64,000 nt of DNA from the NCBI GenBank assembly GCA_964633145.1, contig CAZWFE010000008.1:7034-71033 (forward strand), in the 5' to 3' direction. The notes under the pieces are model-generated. The model was given only the letters and a program-made list of their open reading frames with translations, had not been told where the DNA came from and did no database searches. The translations under genes and the position numbers were made by a program. Every line of letters begins with the position of its first letter. Within the stretch, counting starts at the first letter, position 1. This DNA comes from CAJXSD01 sp964633145. GTDB taxonomy: Bacteria; Pseudomonadota; Alphaproteobacteria; Rhodobacterales; Rhodobacteraceae. Positions 24,841 through 33,770 of the stretch are shown piece by piece.

Positions 24841-26787
24841 GTGAAGCGAAGCCCCGCAGATACTGCCATAAGCTGGCGCAAATTAACCCGTCGCGGTTTG
24901 CTGATCGGCGGGCTGCAGGTTGGATTTGCCGGCGTTTTGGCGTGGCGGATGAAAAATTTGCAAGTTGATCAAGCCGATCAATATCGTTTGCTGGCCGACG
25001 AAAACCGCATCAACGTCCGTTTAATCCCACCAGCACGGGGCGAAATCTATGACCGAAACGGTGTCGTCTTGGCGAAAAATGAACCCAGCTATCGGATCAC
25101 AATCCTGCCCGAGGATGCCGGTGATATCGATATGGTGCTGCGTAAATTAAGCTATCTGGTGTACATCAGTCCAGACGATATCAAACGTATCAAAGCCGAG
25201 GCCAAGCGTTCGGCACCCTTTTTGCCAGTGACCGTTTTGAACCGCGTCAGCTGGGACGACATTTCCCGTGTGGCCGTAAATTCCCCCGCCCTGCCCGGCA
25301 TCGCAACCGAAGTGGGCCTGTCGCGACAATACCCATTGGAAAAAAACTTTGCCCATGTTGTGGGATATGTCGGACCCGTTAGTGAACGTGATTTACAACG
25401 ATCTGAGGATTCCGATCCATTGCTGCGCATACCACGGTTTCAAATCGGCAAAGTCGGCGTCGAGGCGAAATACGAAACAACACTGCGCGGCCGCGCAGGC
25501 GCCAAACGTGTTGAGGTCAATGCCCTTGGACGCGTCATGCGCGAATTGGACCGCCGCGAAGGTACCGCTGGGGCCAATTTGCAGCTAACCGTTGACGCAA
25601 AGCTGCAAGCCTATACCACAGCACGGCTGGGAACAGAAAGCGCGTCCGTTGTGGTCATGGACTGTACAACGGGCGATATTTTATCAATCGCATCCGTTCC
25701 CGGATATGATCCGAATAAATTTGTTCGCGGAATATCCTATAAAGACTATGGCGAACTGCGCGATAACGATCACCGCCCGCTGGCATCGAAAACAGTACAA
25801 GATGCCTATCCGCCCGGATCAACATTCAAGATGGTGACCGTTCTTGCCGCGCTTGAGGCGGGATTAATCACACCGAACGAAACATTTTATTGCCCTGGAC
25901 ACCTAGAGGTATCGGGCCGCAAATTCCATTGCTGGAAATCAGGCGGCCATGGGAATGTGAACCTAGAAGCATCCCTGCGCGAAAGCTGTGATGTTTATTA
26001 TTACGAATTGGCGCTGAAAGCGGGGATCGACGCGATTTCGGATATGGCGTTTCGTTTGGGATTGGGCGTGGACCATAACATTCCAATGTCCGCCGTAACG
26101 TCTGGCCTGGTCCCCACCCGTGAATGGAAAGAACGCGTGCGCGGTACAGATTGGGTCGTTGGCGACACCGTGAACGCATCCATTGGGCAGGGTTATGTGT
26201 CATCCTCACCCTTGCAATTGGCCGTGATGACCGCACGATTGGCCAGCGGCAAAATGATCAACCCAAGGCTTATTAAATCAATCGACGGCCTAGCACAAAA
26301 CACAGATACCGGATTTGCCGACCTAGGCATCAATGAAAACAGCCTGCGTTTTGTACGCCGCGCGATGTTTGCAGTCAGCAATGACCGCAAAGGCACCGCC
26401 TATGGATCACGCATTATAAATGATGCGTTTCGTTTGGCGGGTAAAACAGGAACCAGTCAGGTCCGCAACATCACCGAAGCAGAACGCCGCCAAGGTGTCA
26501 CATCAAACGCAGATCTGCCGTGGGAGCGTCGCGATCACGCGTTGTTTGTGAACTATGCCCCCTATGACAACCCCAAAATTGCCGTGGCCACCGTGGTCGA
26601 ACATGGCGGTGGTGGATCCGCGGCGGCGGCCCCCATCGGGCGCGATATTACATTGCAGGCATTGTATGGTGGAACACCACCACTGTCCGCCTATCCCGCC
26701 AAAGACCGCGCACGCATTGCCAGACAACAACAAGAAATCGCTGCCATCCTGCCCAAAATCGAAATTGATACGCAGGACCGCGCATGA
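24841..26787 (+). CDS. mrdA: Penicillin-binding protein 2 (peptidoglycan transpeptidase)
   Basis: 648 residues. One N-terminal membrane helix (about 19-37), PBP dimerisation domain (about 55-220), transpeptidase domain with nucleophile S327 in GSTFKM, the second motif S382-C-D, and K535-T-G-T. It cross-links wall peptides of the elongasome with RodA. Starts with GTG 24841 after GAGGA, 8 bases past mreD. Confidence 0.97.
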   Translation: MKRSPADTAISWRKLTRRGLLIGGLQVGFAGVLAWRMKNLQVDQADQYRLLADENRINVRLIPPARGEIYDRNGVVLAKNEPSYRITILPEDAGDIDMVLRKLSYLVYISPDDIKRIKAEAKRSAPFLPVTVLNRVSWDDISRVAVNSPALPGIATEVGLSRQYPLEKNFAHVVGYVGPVSERDLQRSEDSDPLLRIPRFQIGKVGVEAKYETTLRGRAGAKRVEVNALGRVMRELDRREGTAGANLQLTVDAKLQAYTTARLGTESASVVVMDCTTGDILSIASVPGYDPNKFVRGISYKDYGELRDNDHRPLASKTVQDAYPPGSTFKMVTVLAALEAGLITPNETFYCPGHLEVSGRKFHCWKSGGHGNVNLEASLRESCDVYYYELALKAGIDAISDMAFRLGLGVDHNIPMSAVTSGLVPTREWKERVRGTDWVVGDTVNASIGQGYVSSSPLQLAVMTARLASGKMINPRLIKSIDGLAQNTDTGFADLGINENSLRFVRRAMFAVSNDRKGTAYGSRIINDAFRLAGKTGTSQVRNITEAERRQGVTSNADLPWERRDHALFVNYAPYDNPKIAVATVVEHGGGGSAAAAPIGRDITLQALYGGTPPLSAYPAKDRARIARQQQEIAAILPKIEIDTQDRA

Positions 26788-27935
26788 GCTATCTTGAGTA
26801 TCGCGTCCAAACCGTTCCCACAGGGTTTCGCAAAATTCTGTATTTCAACTGGGGTTTATTGCTGCTGATTTTGGCAGCCGCGGCAGTTGGGTTTATCATG
26901 CTGTTTTCGGTCGCAGGCGGGACCATGACACCGTGGGCGGACCCCCAAATCAAACGATTTTTGATTGGCCTGATTGGCATGTTTATCATCGCCATGGTGC
27001 CAATTTGGTTTTGGCGAAATGTATCTGGCGTGGCCTATCTGATGTCGTTGGGGCTGCTGGTGTTTGTGGAACTGTTTGGGACAACGGGGATGGGCGCGCA
27101 GCGTTGGATCGACTTGGGCTTTATGCGGTTGCAGCCATCGGAATTTGCCAAAATTACCTTGGTTATGGTGATGGCAGCATATTACGACTGGCTGCCTGCT
27201 GACCGCGTGTCAAAACCGCTTTGGGTTATTATTCCAGTGATTTTAATCTTGGTCCCCGTGGCGCTGGTTTTGAAACAACCCGATTTGGGAACTTCGCTGT
27301 TGTTGTTGATTGCGGGGGCGACTGTGATGTTCGTGGCTGGCCTGCACTGGGCATACTTTGCGACCGTGATTGCGGCAGGGGTTGGGACCATTTTCGCCGT
27401 ATTCCAAAGCCGTGGAGCAGACTGGCAATTGTTAAAGGATTACCAATACCGCCGCATCGACACATTTCTGGATCCCGCCAGTGACCCATTGGGCGCAGGT
27501 TACCACATCACCCAATCAAAAATTGCGCTTGGATCTGGCGGCTGGGCAGGCCGCGGGTTTATGCAGGGCACACAAACGCGCCTGAATTTCCTGCCCGAAA
27601 AACACACGGATTTCATTTTCACCACCATCGCCGAAGAATTCGGGTTCGTCGGCGGCATATCCTTGCTGGTGATCTATGTGCTGATCGTTCTGTTTTGCTT
27701 GGCCTCAGCGATGAAAACGCGGGACCGGTTTTCATCGATCCTGATCATCGGGATTGCCATGACGTTTTTCCTGTTCTTTGCGGTGAATATGTCCATGGTC
27801 ATGGGGCTGGCCCCTGTGGTTGGGGTTCCCCTGCCCTTGGTCAGTTATGGCGGGTCCGCGATGCTGGTGTTATTGGGCGCGTTCGGTCTGGTACAGTCTG
27901 CCCATATTCATCGCCCGAGAGGAGTATCAAAATGA
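26784..27935 (+). CDS. rodA: Peptidoglycan glycosyltransferase RodA
   Basis: 383 residues, a SEDS-family membrane protein with about ten helices. Typical segments are GAQRWIDLGFMRLQPSEFAK and the KQPDLGTSLLLLIAG block, and LPLVSYGGSAMLVLL near the end. Polymerises glycan strands with PBP2. Overlaps the PBP2 gene by 4 bases (ATGA) and the next gene by 4. Confidence 0.97.
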   Translation: MSYLEYRVQTVPTGFRKILYFNWGLLLLILAAAAVGFIMLFSVAGGTMTPWADPQIKRFLIGLIGMFIIAMVPIWFWRNVSGVAYLMSLGLLVFVELFGTTGMGAQRWIDLGFMRLQPSEFAKITLVMVMAAYYDWLPADRVSKPLWVIIPVILILVPVALVLKQPDLGTSLLLLIAGATVMFVAGLHWAYFATVIAAGVGTIFAVFQSRGADWQLLKDYQYRRIDTFLDPASDPLGAGYHITQSKIALGSGGWAGRGFMQGTQTRLNFLPEKHTDFIFTTIAEEFGFVGGISLLVIYVLIVLFCLASAMKTRDRFSSILIIGIAMTFFLFFAVNMSMVMGLAPVVGVPLPLVSYGGSAMLVLLGAFGLVQSAHIHRPRGVSK

Positions 27936-28870
27936 CAATCAATGTATTATTCGCCGCTGGTAGCGAACGGTTTGACCTGTATCGCCCACATTTGGAACAG
28001 GGGTTGGCCGATGCTGGTATTGTCGCCAATCTGACCACCGATGCAGCACCGGATCAGGTTGATTATATCGTCTATGCCCCCGATTCCGCCCTGCGCGATT
28101 TTACGCCCTATACGCGGTGCAAGGCGGTTTTAAACCTGTGGGCCGGGGTCGAAGGTATTGTTGGGAATGACACGCTGACCCAACCTTTGGCGCGTATGGT
28201 TGATCATGGCCTGACCCAAGGCATGGTCGAATGGGTCACCGGCCACACCCTGCGCCATCATTTGGGCATGGACATTCACATTCACGGCCAAGATGGCCAT
28301 TGGCGCAGCGCCATTCCCGCGCCACCCTTGGCCGCGGAACGGTCGGTCACAATTTTGGGTCTGGGCGCACTGGGCGCGGCCTGTGCCAAGGCGTTGGTTG
28401 GTTTGGGGTTTAATGTATCCGGTTGGTCAAATTCGCCCAAAACCATCGATGGTGTCACATGTTATCACGGATCAGATCAGCTGGCCGATGCGCTGCGCGG
28501 GGCGGAAATCGTCATATTACTGTTGCCCGCCACACCGCAGACGGAAAACACGTTGAACGCGGAAACCCTGTCCTATCTGGCGCGGGGGGCCTGCATCATA
28601 AATCCAGGACGGGGGCCGTTGATTGACGATGCCGCATTGTTGGCGGCATTGGACAGCGGACAGGTGGGCCATGCCACATTGGACGTGTTCCGCGTGGAAC
28701 CCCTGCCCGCGAACGATCCCTATTGGGCGCATCCGAACGTTACCGTGGTCCCGCACAAAGCATCAGAAACACGGCCCCACACAGCCGCCCAAGTGATCGT
28801 GGAAAACATCCGACGCGGACAGTCTGGATTGCCGTTTTTACATCTGGTGAACCGCACAGCAGGATATTGA
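27932..28870 (+). CDS. D-2-hydroxyacid dehydrogenase (glyoxylate/hydroxypyruvate reductase A-like)
   Basis: 312 residues. NAD(P)-binding motif VTILGLGALGAACAKAL, NPGRGPLIDDAALL with the conserved Arg, a Glu in FRVEPLPAND, and the catalytic His in VVPHKASETRP. Closest in layout to E. coli GhrA, which reduces glyoxylate or hydroxypyruvate. It starts at the rodA stop (ATGA) with GAGGAG ahead, so it is translationally coupled to the cell-shape operon although unrelated in function. Confidence 0.88.
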   Translation: MTINVLFAAGSERFDLYRPHLEQGLADAGIVANLTTDAAPDQVDYIVYAPDSALRDFTPYTRCKAVLNLWAGVEGIVGNDTLTQPLARMVDHGLTQGMVEWVTGHTLRHHLGMDIHIHGQDGHWRSAIPAPPLAAERSVTILGLGALGAACAKALVGLGFNVSGWSNSPKTIDGVTCYHGSDQLADALRGAEIVILLLPATPQTENTLNAETLSYLARGACIINPGRGPLIDDAALLAALDSGQVGHATLDVFRVEPLPANDPYWAHPNVTVVPHKASETRPHTAAQVIVENIRRGQSGLPFLHLVNRTAGY

Positions 28871-28946
28871 TCGCGCACCCGTTCGCGCACCTTGTCAATG
28901 CACCCATTTTCTGAAATGGTCGCGCCAACAATCAGCACGAGGTCCC

Positions 28947-29606
28947 ATGTCTGTCATCACGTTCGTTCGCCACGGTCAAGCCAATTCCAACGCCACAACC
29001 GAGGAAGACTATGACCGCCTATCCGATCTGGGGCGGCAACAGGCAAAATGGCTGGGTCAGTTGTGGGATGATAATCAAATGTCCTTTGACGCCGTGTTTT
29101 CGGGCACATTGACGCGCCAGATTGATACCTTGGAATTGCTAAATGTCAAACGCGCCCCTGCGGCACAGCGTGATGCGCGTTTGAATGAAATTCAGTACCA
29201 CAATTTGGTGGCCTGCATGGAACAACAATTCAACATGTCCCCACCAACCGAGGGGACGGGATTTATCGACCATTTCCACACCACCTTTGAAAAATGGGAA
29301 CAGGGCGAAATTCAATCCCCGCCAGAGACATGGAACAACTATGAAACCCGTGTGCGCGCATTGTTAAATGATCTGCGCCATTCGGGTCAAAATGTGTTGG
29401 CTGTGACATCGGGTGGCATTGTTGCAATGGCGCTGGCGCAGGCATTGGGCGTGGGGCGCTTGCCGCTGGTGAAATTCCTGCTAGAGGGCGTGAACACCGG
29501 CATCACACAGCTGCATTATTTGCATGGTGAATTCCACGTCAAACAATTCAATTCAGTGCCGCATTTGGAAATGCTAGAGCGTTTGGACAAGCGGACATAT
29601 TATTAA
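28947..29606 (+). CDS. Histidine phosphatase family protein
   Basis: 219 residues. The catalytic histidine is in the RHG motif VRHGQANSN (residues 7-15). A second catalytic His expected in the TSGGIVAMA region is not obvious: the usual GH is GG here (VTSGGIVAMAL), which departs from the consensus. A small phosphatase or phosphoglycerate-mutase-like enzyme; substrate unknown. Confidence 0.8.
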   Translation: MSVITFVRHGQANSNATTEEDYDRLSDLGRQQAKWLGQLWDDNQMSFDAVFSGTLTRQIDTLELLNVKRAPAAQRDARLNEIQYHNLVACMEQQFNMSPPTEGTGFIDHFHTTFEKWEQGEIQSPPETWNNYETRVRALLNDLRHSGQNVLAVTSGGIVAMALAQALGVGRLPLVKFLLEGVNTGITQLHYLHGEFHVKQFNSVPHLEMLERLDKRTYY

Positions 29607-29646
29607 TCGGGCCACCCTTTGGGGTGCGACAGGATCAGAACACCAC

Positions 29647-30732
29647 ATGACAGAAAACAACACACAAACACACCTTTGGGTTCGCGCTGAACAACGCGCA
29701 AACGAAGACCGCGTCGGACTGACCCCGCAGGGCGCCAAATCTTTGCTAGATGCAGGACTGCGCGTCAGCGTTGAGGACAGCAAAAACCGCATCATTCCCA
29801 TCGCAGAATATGCCGCCGTAGGCTGCAAAATTGTCGCCGAAAATTCATGGCCCAGCGCGCCAGCGGATGCCATTATTTTCGGGCTCAAAGAACTGCCCGA
29901 GGATGGCACGCCCCTGACCCACCGCCACATCATGTTTGGCCATGCGTTTAAAGGTCAACATTCTGGCCAGATCCTGTTGCAGCGGTTCAAGGCCGGCGGT
30001 GGCACCCTGTATGATCTGGAATATCTGCTGGATGATACGGGCAGGCGCGTTGCGGCATTTGGATATTGGGCGGGCTTTGCTGGCGCGGCTGTGACGCTGA
30101 TGGCATGGATTGCACAGCAGCGTGGCGCGGCGCCCTGCGGGCCTGTTTCAGCCTATGCCAACAAAACGCTGTTGCTGGATGATCTGGCGCAATCGCTGGA
30201 CGCCGTTACCACCGAACGCCCCAGTGCCATTGTCATTGGCGCATTGGGCCGCGTGGGCACAGGCGCCGCGGACCTGTGCCAAGCCATGGGGATAGCGGTT
30301 ACAAAATGGGATATGGCCGAAACCGCCAGCGGCGGACCGTTTCCCGAAATTCTGAACCATGATTTGTTTTTCAACTGTATCTTGGCCCGCCCCGGCACAC
30401 CGGTTTTTGTGCCGCGCGATGCCACAAACGCGCCGCGCAAATTAACTGCGATCGGGGATATCGCCTGTGACCCCGACAGTGATTACAACCCCATTCCCGT
30501 CTATGACCGCGCCACCACATGGGCAGAACCCGTAAATCGTGTGGCGACTGACCCTGTTTTGGACGTCATGGCCATTGACAACCTGCCATCCCTGCTGCCG
30601 CTAGAAAGTTCGCAAGACTATGCAGCCCAGCTGTTGCCCACATTGCAAAATCTGCCCCAAATCAATGAAAACGCAGTTTGGACAGGGGCAAAATCAACAT
30701 TCGATTTACATGTAAACGAGGTATCAAAATGA
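29647..30732 (+). CDS. Saccharopine dehydrogenase-like protein (alanine dehydrogenase/LYS1 type)
   Basis: 361 residues. The N-terminal domain has the family signature LWVRAEQRANEDRVGLTPQG, and a Rossmann part AIVIGALGRVGTGAADLCQ is near 200. The LYS1-type enzyme reversibly joins lysine with 2-oxoglutarate as saccharopine. The next gene, also saccharopine-dehydrogenase-like, overlaps by 4 bases, so the two probably form a lysine degradation or synthesis step. Direction is not decidable here. Confidence 0.85.
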   Translation: MTENNTQTHLWVRAEQRANEDRVGLTPQGAKSLLDAGLRVSVEDSKNRIIPIAEYAAVGCKIVAENSWPSAPADAIIFGLKELPEDGTPLTHRHIMFGHAFKGQHSGQILLQRFKAGGGTLYDLEYLLDDTGRRVAAFGYWAGFAGAAVTLMAWIAQQRGAAPCGPVSAYANKTLLLDDLAQSLDAVTTERPSAIVIGALGRVGTGAADLCQAMGIAVTKWDMAETASGGPFPEILNHDLFFNCILARPGTPVFVPRDATNAPRKLTAIGDIACDPDSDYNPIPVYDRATTWAEPVNRVATDPVLDVMAIDNLPSLLPLESSQDYAAQLLPTLQNLPQINENAVWTGAKSTFDLHVNEVSK

Positions 30733-31871
30733 CCATCCATTGGTGCGGCACAGGTCTGTCCGCTATTCCCGGCCTAAGACATCTGATTGAACAAAAATTC
30801 GATGTGCATGTTTGGAACCGTACGACCGACAAAGCGCAGGCCGCTGTTGGCGATCTGACGCAAAACATCTCGGCCTTTGACAAAGCGGCCTTGGCCAATG
30901 TTTTGCAGTCGGGCGACTTGGTGGTGTCCATGTTGCCAGGCGATCAACACGTCGGTCTGGCGGAACTGGCCATTTCCAAGGGCGCACATTTTGTCAGCTC
31001 ATCCTATATCGCGCCAGAAATGCGCGCATTGGATCAGGCGGCGCGCGATGCGGGTGTTGCATTGGTGAACGAAGTGGGTCTGGACCCAGGTATCGACCAT
31101 TTGATGGCCCATGATCTGGTCGAACAGTATCGCGCATCTGACGCCTGTGATGCCGATAATGAACTGACGTTTATTTCATATTGCGGCGGGATCCCCAAAA
31201 TCCCAAATCCATTCCGCTATAAATTCAGCTGGTCGCCACTGGGCGTGTTGCGGGCGTTGAAATCCCCATCAAAATCCATCCGCAATTTTGAAACGCTGGA
31301 TGTGGCGCGGCCTTGGGATGCCATTTCGTCCTATGATGCCCCCCTGCCATCACCTGAAAGCTTTGAGGTCTATCCAAACCGTGACAGCATTCCATTCATG
31401 GGCCAATACCATTTTGACCCAAGCTGGCGCGTCAAGGAATTCGTGCGCGGCACATTACGTCTGAACGGTTGGGCGCAAGCCTGGGACGGTGTATTTCGCG
31501 AAATCGAAACCCTATCTGGCCCCACAGGCGAAGCCCGCCTGAAAGAAATGTCAGACCAGTTCTGGGCGGAAAATGCCTATGACGCGGGCGAACCTGACCG
31601 CGTTGTATTATGCGTGGGCCTAAAGGCTGAACGCGACGGCCAGACCGTTTGGGACAAAACATGGGTCATGGACGCATGGGGTGACGCCACATCAACTGCA
31701 ATGGCGCGTTTGGTATCATTCCCCGTATCCTTTGCGATCCAGTCGGTCTTGGCCGGTGAAATCCCCGCGGGTGTTCACGCCGCGCCAAGCGATCCGAAAT
31801 TGGTGGCCTCTTGGTTGGCAAAAATCGACAACATCGCCCAGCATATGGAAATTGTCGACAAAACCGCATGA
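30729..31871 (+). CDS. Saccharopine dehydrogenase/reductase family protein
   Basis: 380 residues. The N-terminal nucleotide fold begins TIHWCGTGLSAIPGLRHL and has the DLVVSMLPGDQHVGLAELAI stretch and NEVGLDPGIDHLMAHDL, a family hallmark. The C-terminal part is the saccharopine dehydrogenase substrate domain. Start ATG 30729, overlapping the previous stop. Together with the upstream gene it suggests the saccharopine route of lysine metabolism. Confidence 0.87.
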   Translation: MTIHWCGTGLSAIPGLRHLIEQKFDVHVWNRTTDKAQAAVGDLTQNISAFDKAALANVLQSGDLVVSMLPGDQHVGLAELAISKGAHFVSSSYIAPEMRALDQAARDAGVALVNEVGLDPGIDHLMAHDLVEQYRASDACDADNELTFISYCGGIPKIPNPFRYKFSWSPLGVLRALKSPSKSIRNFETLDVARPWDAISSYDAPLPSPESFEVYPNRDSIPFMGQYHFDPSWRVKEFVRGTLRLNGWAQAWDGVFREIETLSGPTGEARLKEMSDQFWAENAYDAGEPDRVVLCVGLKAERDGQTVWDKTWVMDAWGDATSTAMARLVSFPVSFAIQSVLAGEIPAGVHAAPSDPKLVASWLAKIDNIAQHMEIVDKTA

Positions 31872-31927
31872 TTCAGTATAGCCATTCAAACCATTAGGAT
31901 AGTCACATCTAAATTTGCACGGTTCTT

Positions 31928-31950
31928 GAACGTTAGGGGATGAAACGTTC
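31928..31950 (+). promoter_or_regulatory. Inverted repeat upstream of the chemoreceptor gene
   Basis: GAACGTT (31928-31934) and AACGTTC (31944-31950) are perfect 7-base inverted repeats separated by 9 bases, ending 21 bases before the ATG. Spacing would suit a dimeric regulator. The regulator is not identified. Confidence 0.5.
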
Positions 31951-31971
31951 TTAACTGTGCAAAGGTGACAT

Positions 31972-33045
31972 ATGTTTTTTTCAAAACGTCCGATTGGGAC
32001 ATGGGAAGTGGTCGAAACGGTCATTGATGATGCTTTGGATCAATTCTACAAAATAGTCCACGACGACGAAGAATTGTCCCCATTCATGGTTGGCCGCAAT
32101 ACCCAGCGGTTAAAGCAAATGCAGCGCGACCATTGGCAAGCAACCTTTACCAGTGGCTTCAACAGCAGCTACTATGAACGGCTGGGCCGGATCGGCAAAG
32201 CGCACGCCAATGTCAGCCTGCCGCCACATTTCTTTGTCCGCGGATATGGGGTCTTGATGGAGGCGTTAATGTTGCGCCTGCGGCGTAAAATGACCAACAG
32301 GTCTGATGCAGCACAGCAGGTTTTAAAGGAAATAATCGACATTATTTTCCAAGATCTGTCCGTCGGGATCAAAGTGTATTACGATGTCTTGCAAGACGGA
32401 AAACGCGCAGCCGGCCAAGACGTATTAAACCATTCTGACGAATTCGCCAGCCGAATGCAGCAATTGGCGGGCGAGGTTCAATCCATCGCATCTGGCGTCG
32501 ATCAGATGGATGCGTCAATTTCCAATATCACCCTGAACGTGGATGAAACATCAACCTTTGCGCGTGATGCATCAGACCGCGCTGATTCAGCCGCGGATTC
32601 CATGCGCGCTGTGACCACCGCATCAGAAGAAATCGGTTCATTTTTGTCGATCATTACCGAAATCGCCGACAAAACCAAACTGTTGGCCGTGAACGCCGCC
32701 ATCGAAGCGGCCCGGGCCGGTGAAGCAGGCAAAGGGTTCACAGTCGTCGCAGATGAGGTCCGCCAACTGGCCGAAGGCACCGAGGCCGGCGCAAAAGACG
32801 TTGCGAACAAGGTCGAAGAAATTCAACGCGCCGTTTCAGGACTGCGCCGCACCATCGAAAGCGTACAAGAAAGTTTCCAACACGTGCTGTCAGCATCAGA
32901 CAAAATCGCAACGGCTGTTCATCAACAAAGTTCTGCAACACGCGATATGAGCAATCGGATGGGCACCGTTAAAACAGGGATTGAGGACCAAATCCAAGAT
33001 TTGGAAACCCTTGTGTCTGGTGTCTATAAATCGATGAATTCTTAG
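31972..33045 (+). CDS. Soluble globin-coupled chemoreceptor (MCP)
   Basis: 357 residues. An N-terminal protoglobin-type sensor spans about 1-140, with candidate haem-binding His H78 in RIGKAHANVSLPPHFF, the motif conserved in HemAT sensors. The MCP signalling domain follows, with the tip EAARAGEAGKGFTVVADEVR. No membrane helix and no HAMP are visible, so it is cytoplasmic. The globin part is short at its N-terminus relative to HemAT (about 170 residues). Likely an oxygen or redox sensor for motility; no che genes are in the window. Confidence 0.88.
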   Translation: MFFSKRPIGTWEVVETVIDDALDQFYKIVHDDEELSPFMVGRNTQRLKQMQRDHWQATFTSGFNSSYYERLGRIGKAHANVSLPPHFFVRGYGVLMEALMLRLRRKMTNRSDAAQQVLKEIIDIIFQDLSVGIKVYYDVLQDGKRAAGQDVLNHSDEFASRMQQLAGEVQSIASGVDQMDASISNITLNVDETSTFARDASDRADSAADSMRAVTTASEEIGSFLSIITEIADKTKLLAVNAAIEAARAGEAGKGFTVVADEVRQLAEGTEAGAKDVANKVEEIQRAVSGLRRTIESVQESFQHVLSASDKIATAVHQQSSATRDMSNRMGTVKTGIEDQIQDLETLVSGVYKSMNS

Positions 33046-33770
33046 AACATTCGATAATATAACCAGTCAGGGAAAAACTGACTGGCGCGAAATACCCAGC
33101 TAAACATGCGTGGAAACGATACCTTAAATCGGGTCGTTTCCATGTGGTTCAAGGTGTGGCGCGCTGCTTGTTCGGGCGTCATAATAAACGGCATTTTGAA
33201 TTCGTTTTTATCTGTCAAACGGGTCTTGATGAAACCCGGATTGACAACCTGCACCCGAACACCAGTTTTGCGCAAGTCATAGTGCATGGATTCTGCCAGG
33301 CTCATGATGCCGGCCTTGGATGCGCCATAGCCTACGGCGCCGGGCAATCCGCGAAACCCTGACAGGCTGGATGTCAAAACGATATGCCCCGCATCACGCG
33401 CGACCATGTCTGGCACGACATGCCCCAAAACACGCGCCGCTCCGGTTAAATTAATATCCAGCATGTCGACAACTTGCTGGGCGTTCCAATCCTGGGCCCG
33501 CTGCGGCCAATAAACAGCCGCCAGAAACACCAACCCGTCGATGGGGGCAATCTGCGCCCATGCTTGTGCCACGGACTGGGGGTCTGCGATGTCCATTGCA
33601 ACCGCACGCGCCGATGGCCCCAATTCCGCTGCCAGGTCATCCAATCGGGCCTGATTGCGGGCCGACAGGATGACCTGTGCCCCTTTGGCGACCATTTGGC
33701 GCGCCAGATCCTGACCCAACCCCTCGCTTGCGCCAACGATCCAGTATGTTTTACCTGATACGCTAAGCAA
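33042..33770 (-). CDS. Short-chain dehydrogenase/reductase in the sigma-E cluster
   Basis: 242 residues. Glycine motif VGASEGLGQ, active-site Tyr-x3-Lys in YGASKAG, and a C-terminal hydrophobic anchor-like stretch (FSWVFRASQFFPDWLYY). The start is TTG 33768-33770, 8 bases after AAAGGAG, rather than the 12-codon-longer form. It overlaps the MFS gene stop by 8 bases, so it is the last gene of the four-gene unit. Substrate unknown; a lipid is possible by context. Confidence 0.85.
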   Translation of the reverse strand: MLSVSGKTYWIVGASEGLGQDLARQMVAKGAQVILSARNQARLDDLAAELGPSARAVAMDIADPQSVAQAWAQIAPIDGLVFLAAVYWPQRAQDWNAQQVVDMLDINLTGAARVLGHVVPDMVARDAGHIVLTSSLSGFRGLPGAVGYGASKAGIMSLAESMHYDLRKTGVRVQVVNPGFIKTRLTDKNEFKMPFIMTPEQAARHTLNHMETTRFKVSFPRMFSWVFRASQFFPDWLYYRMF

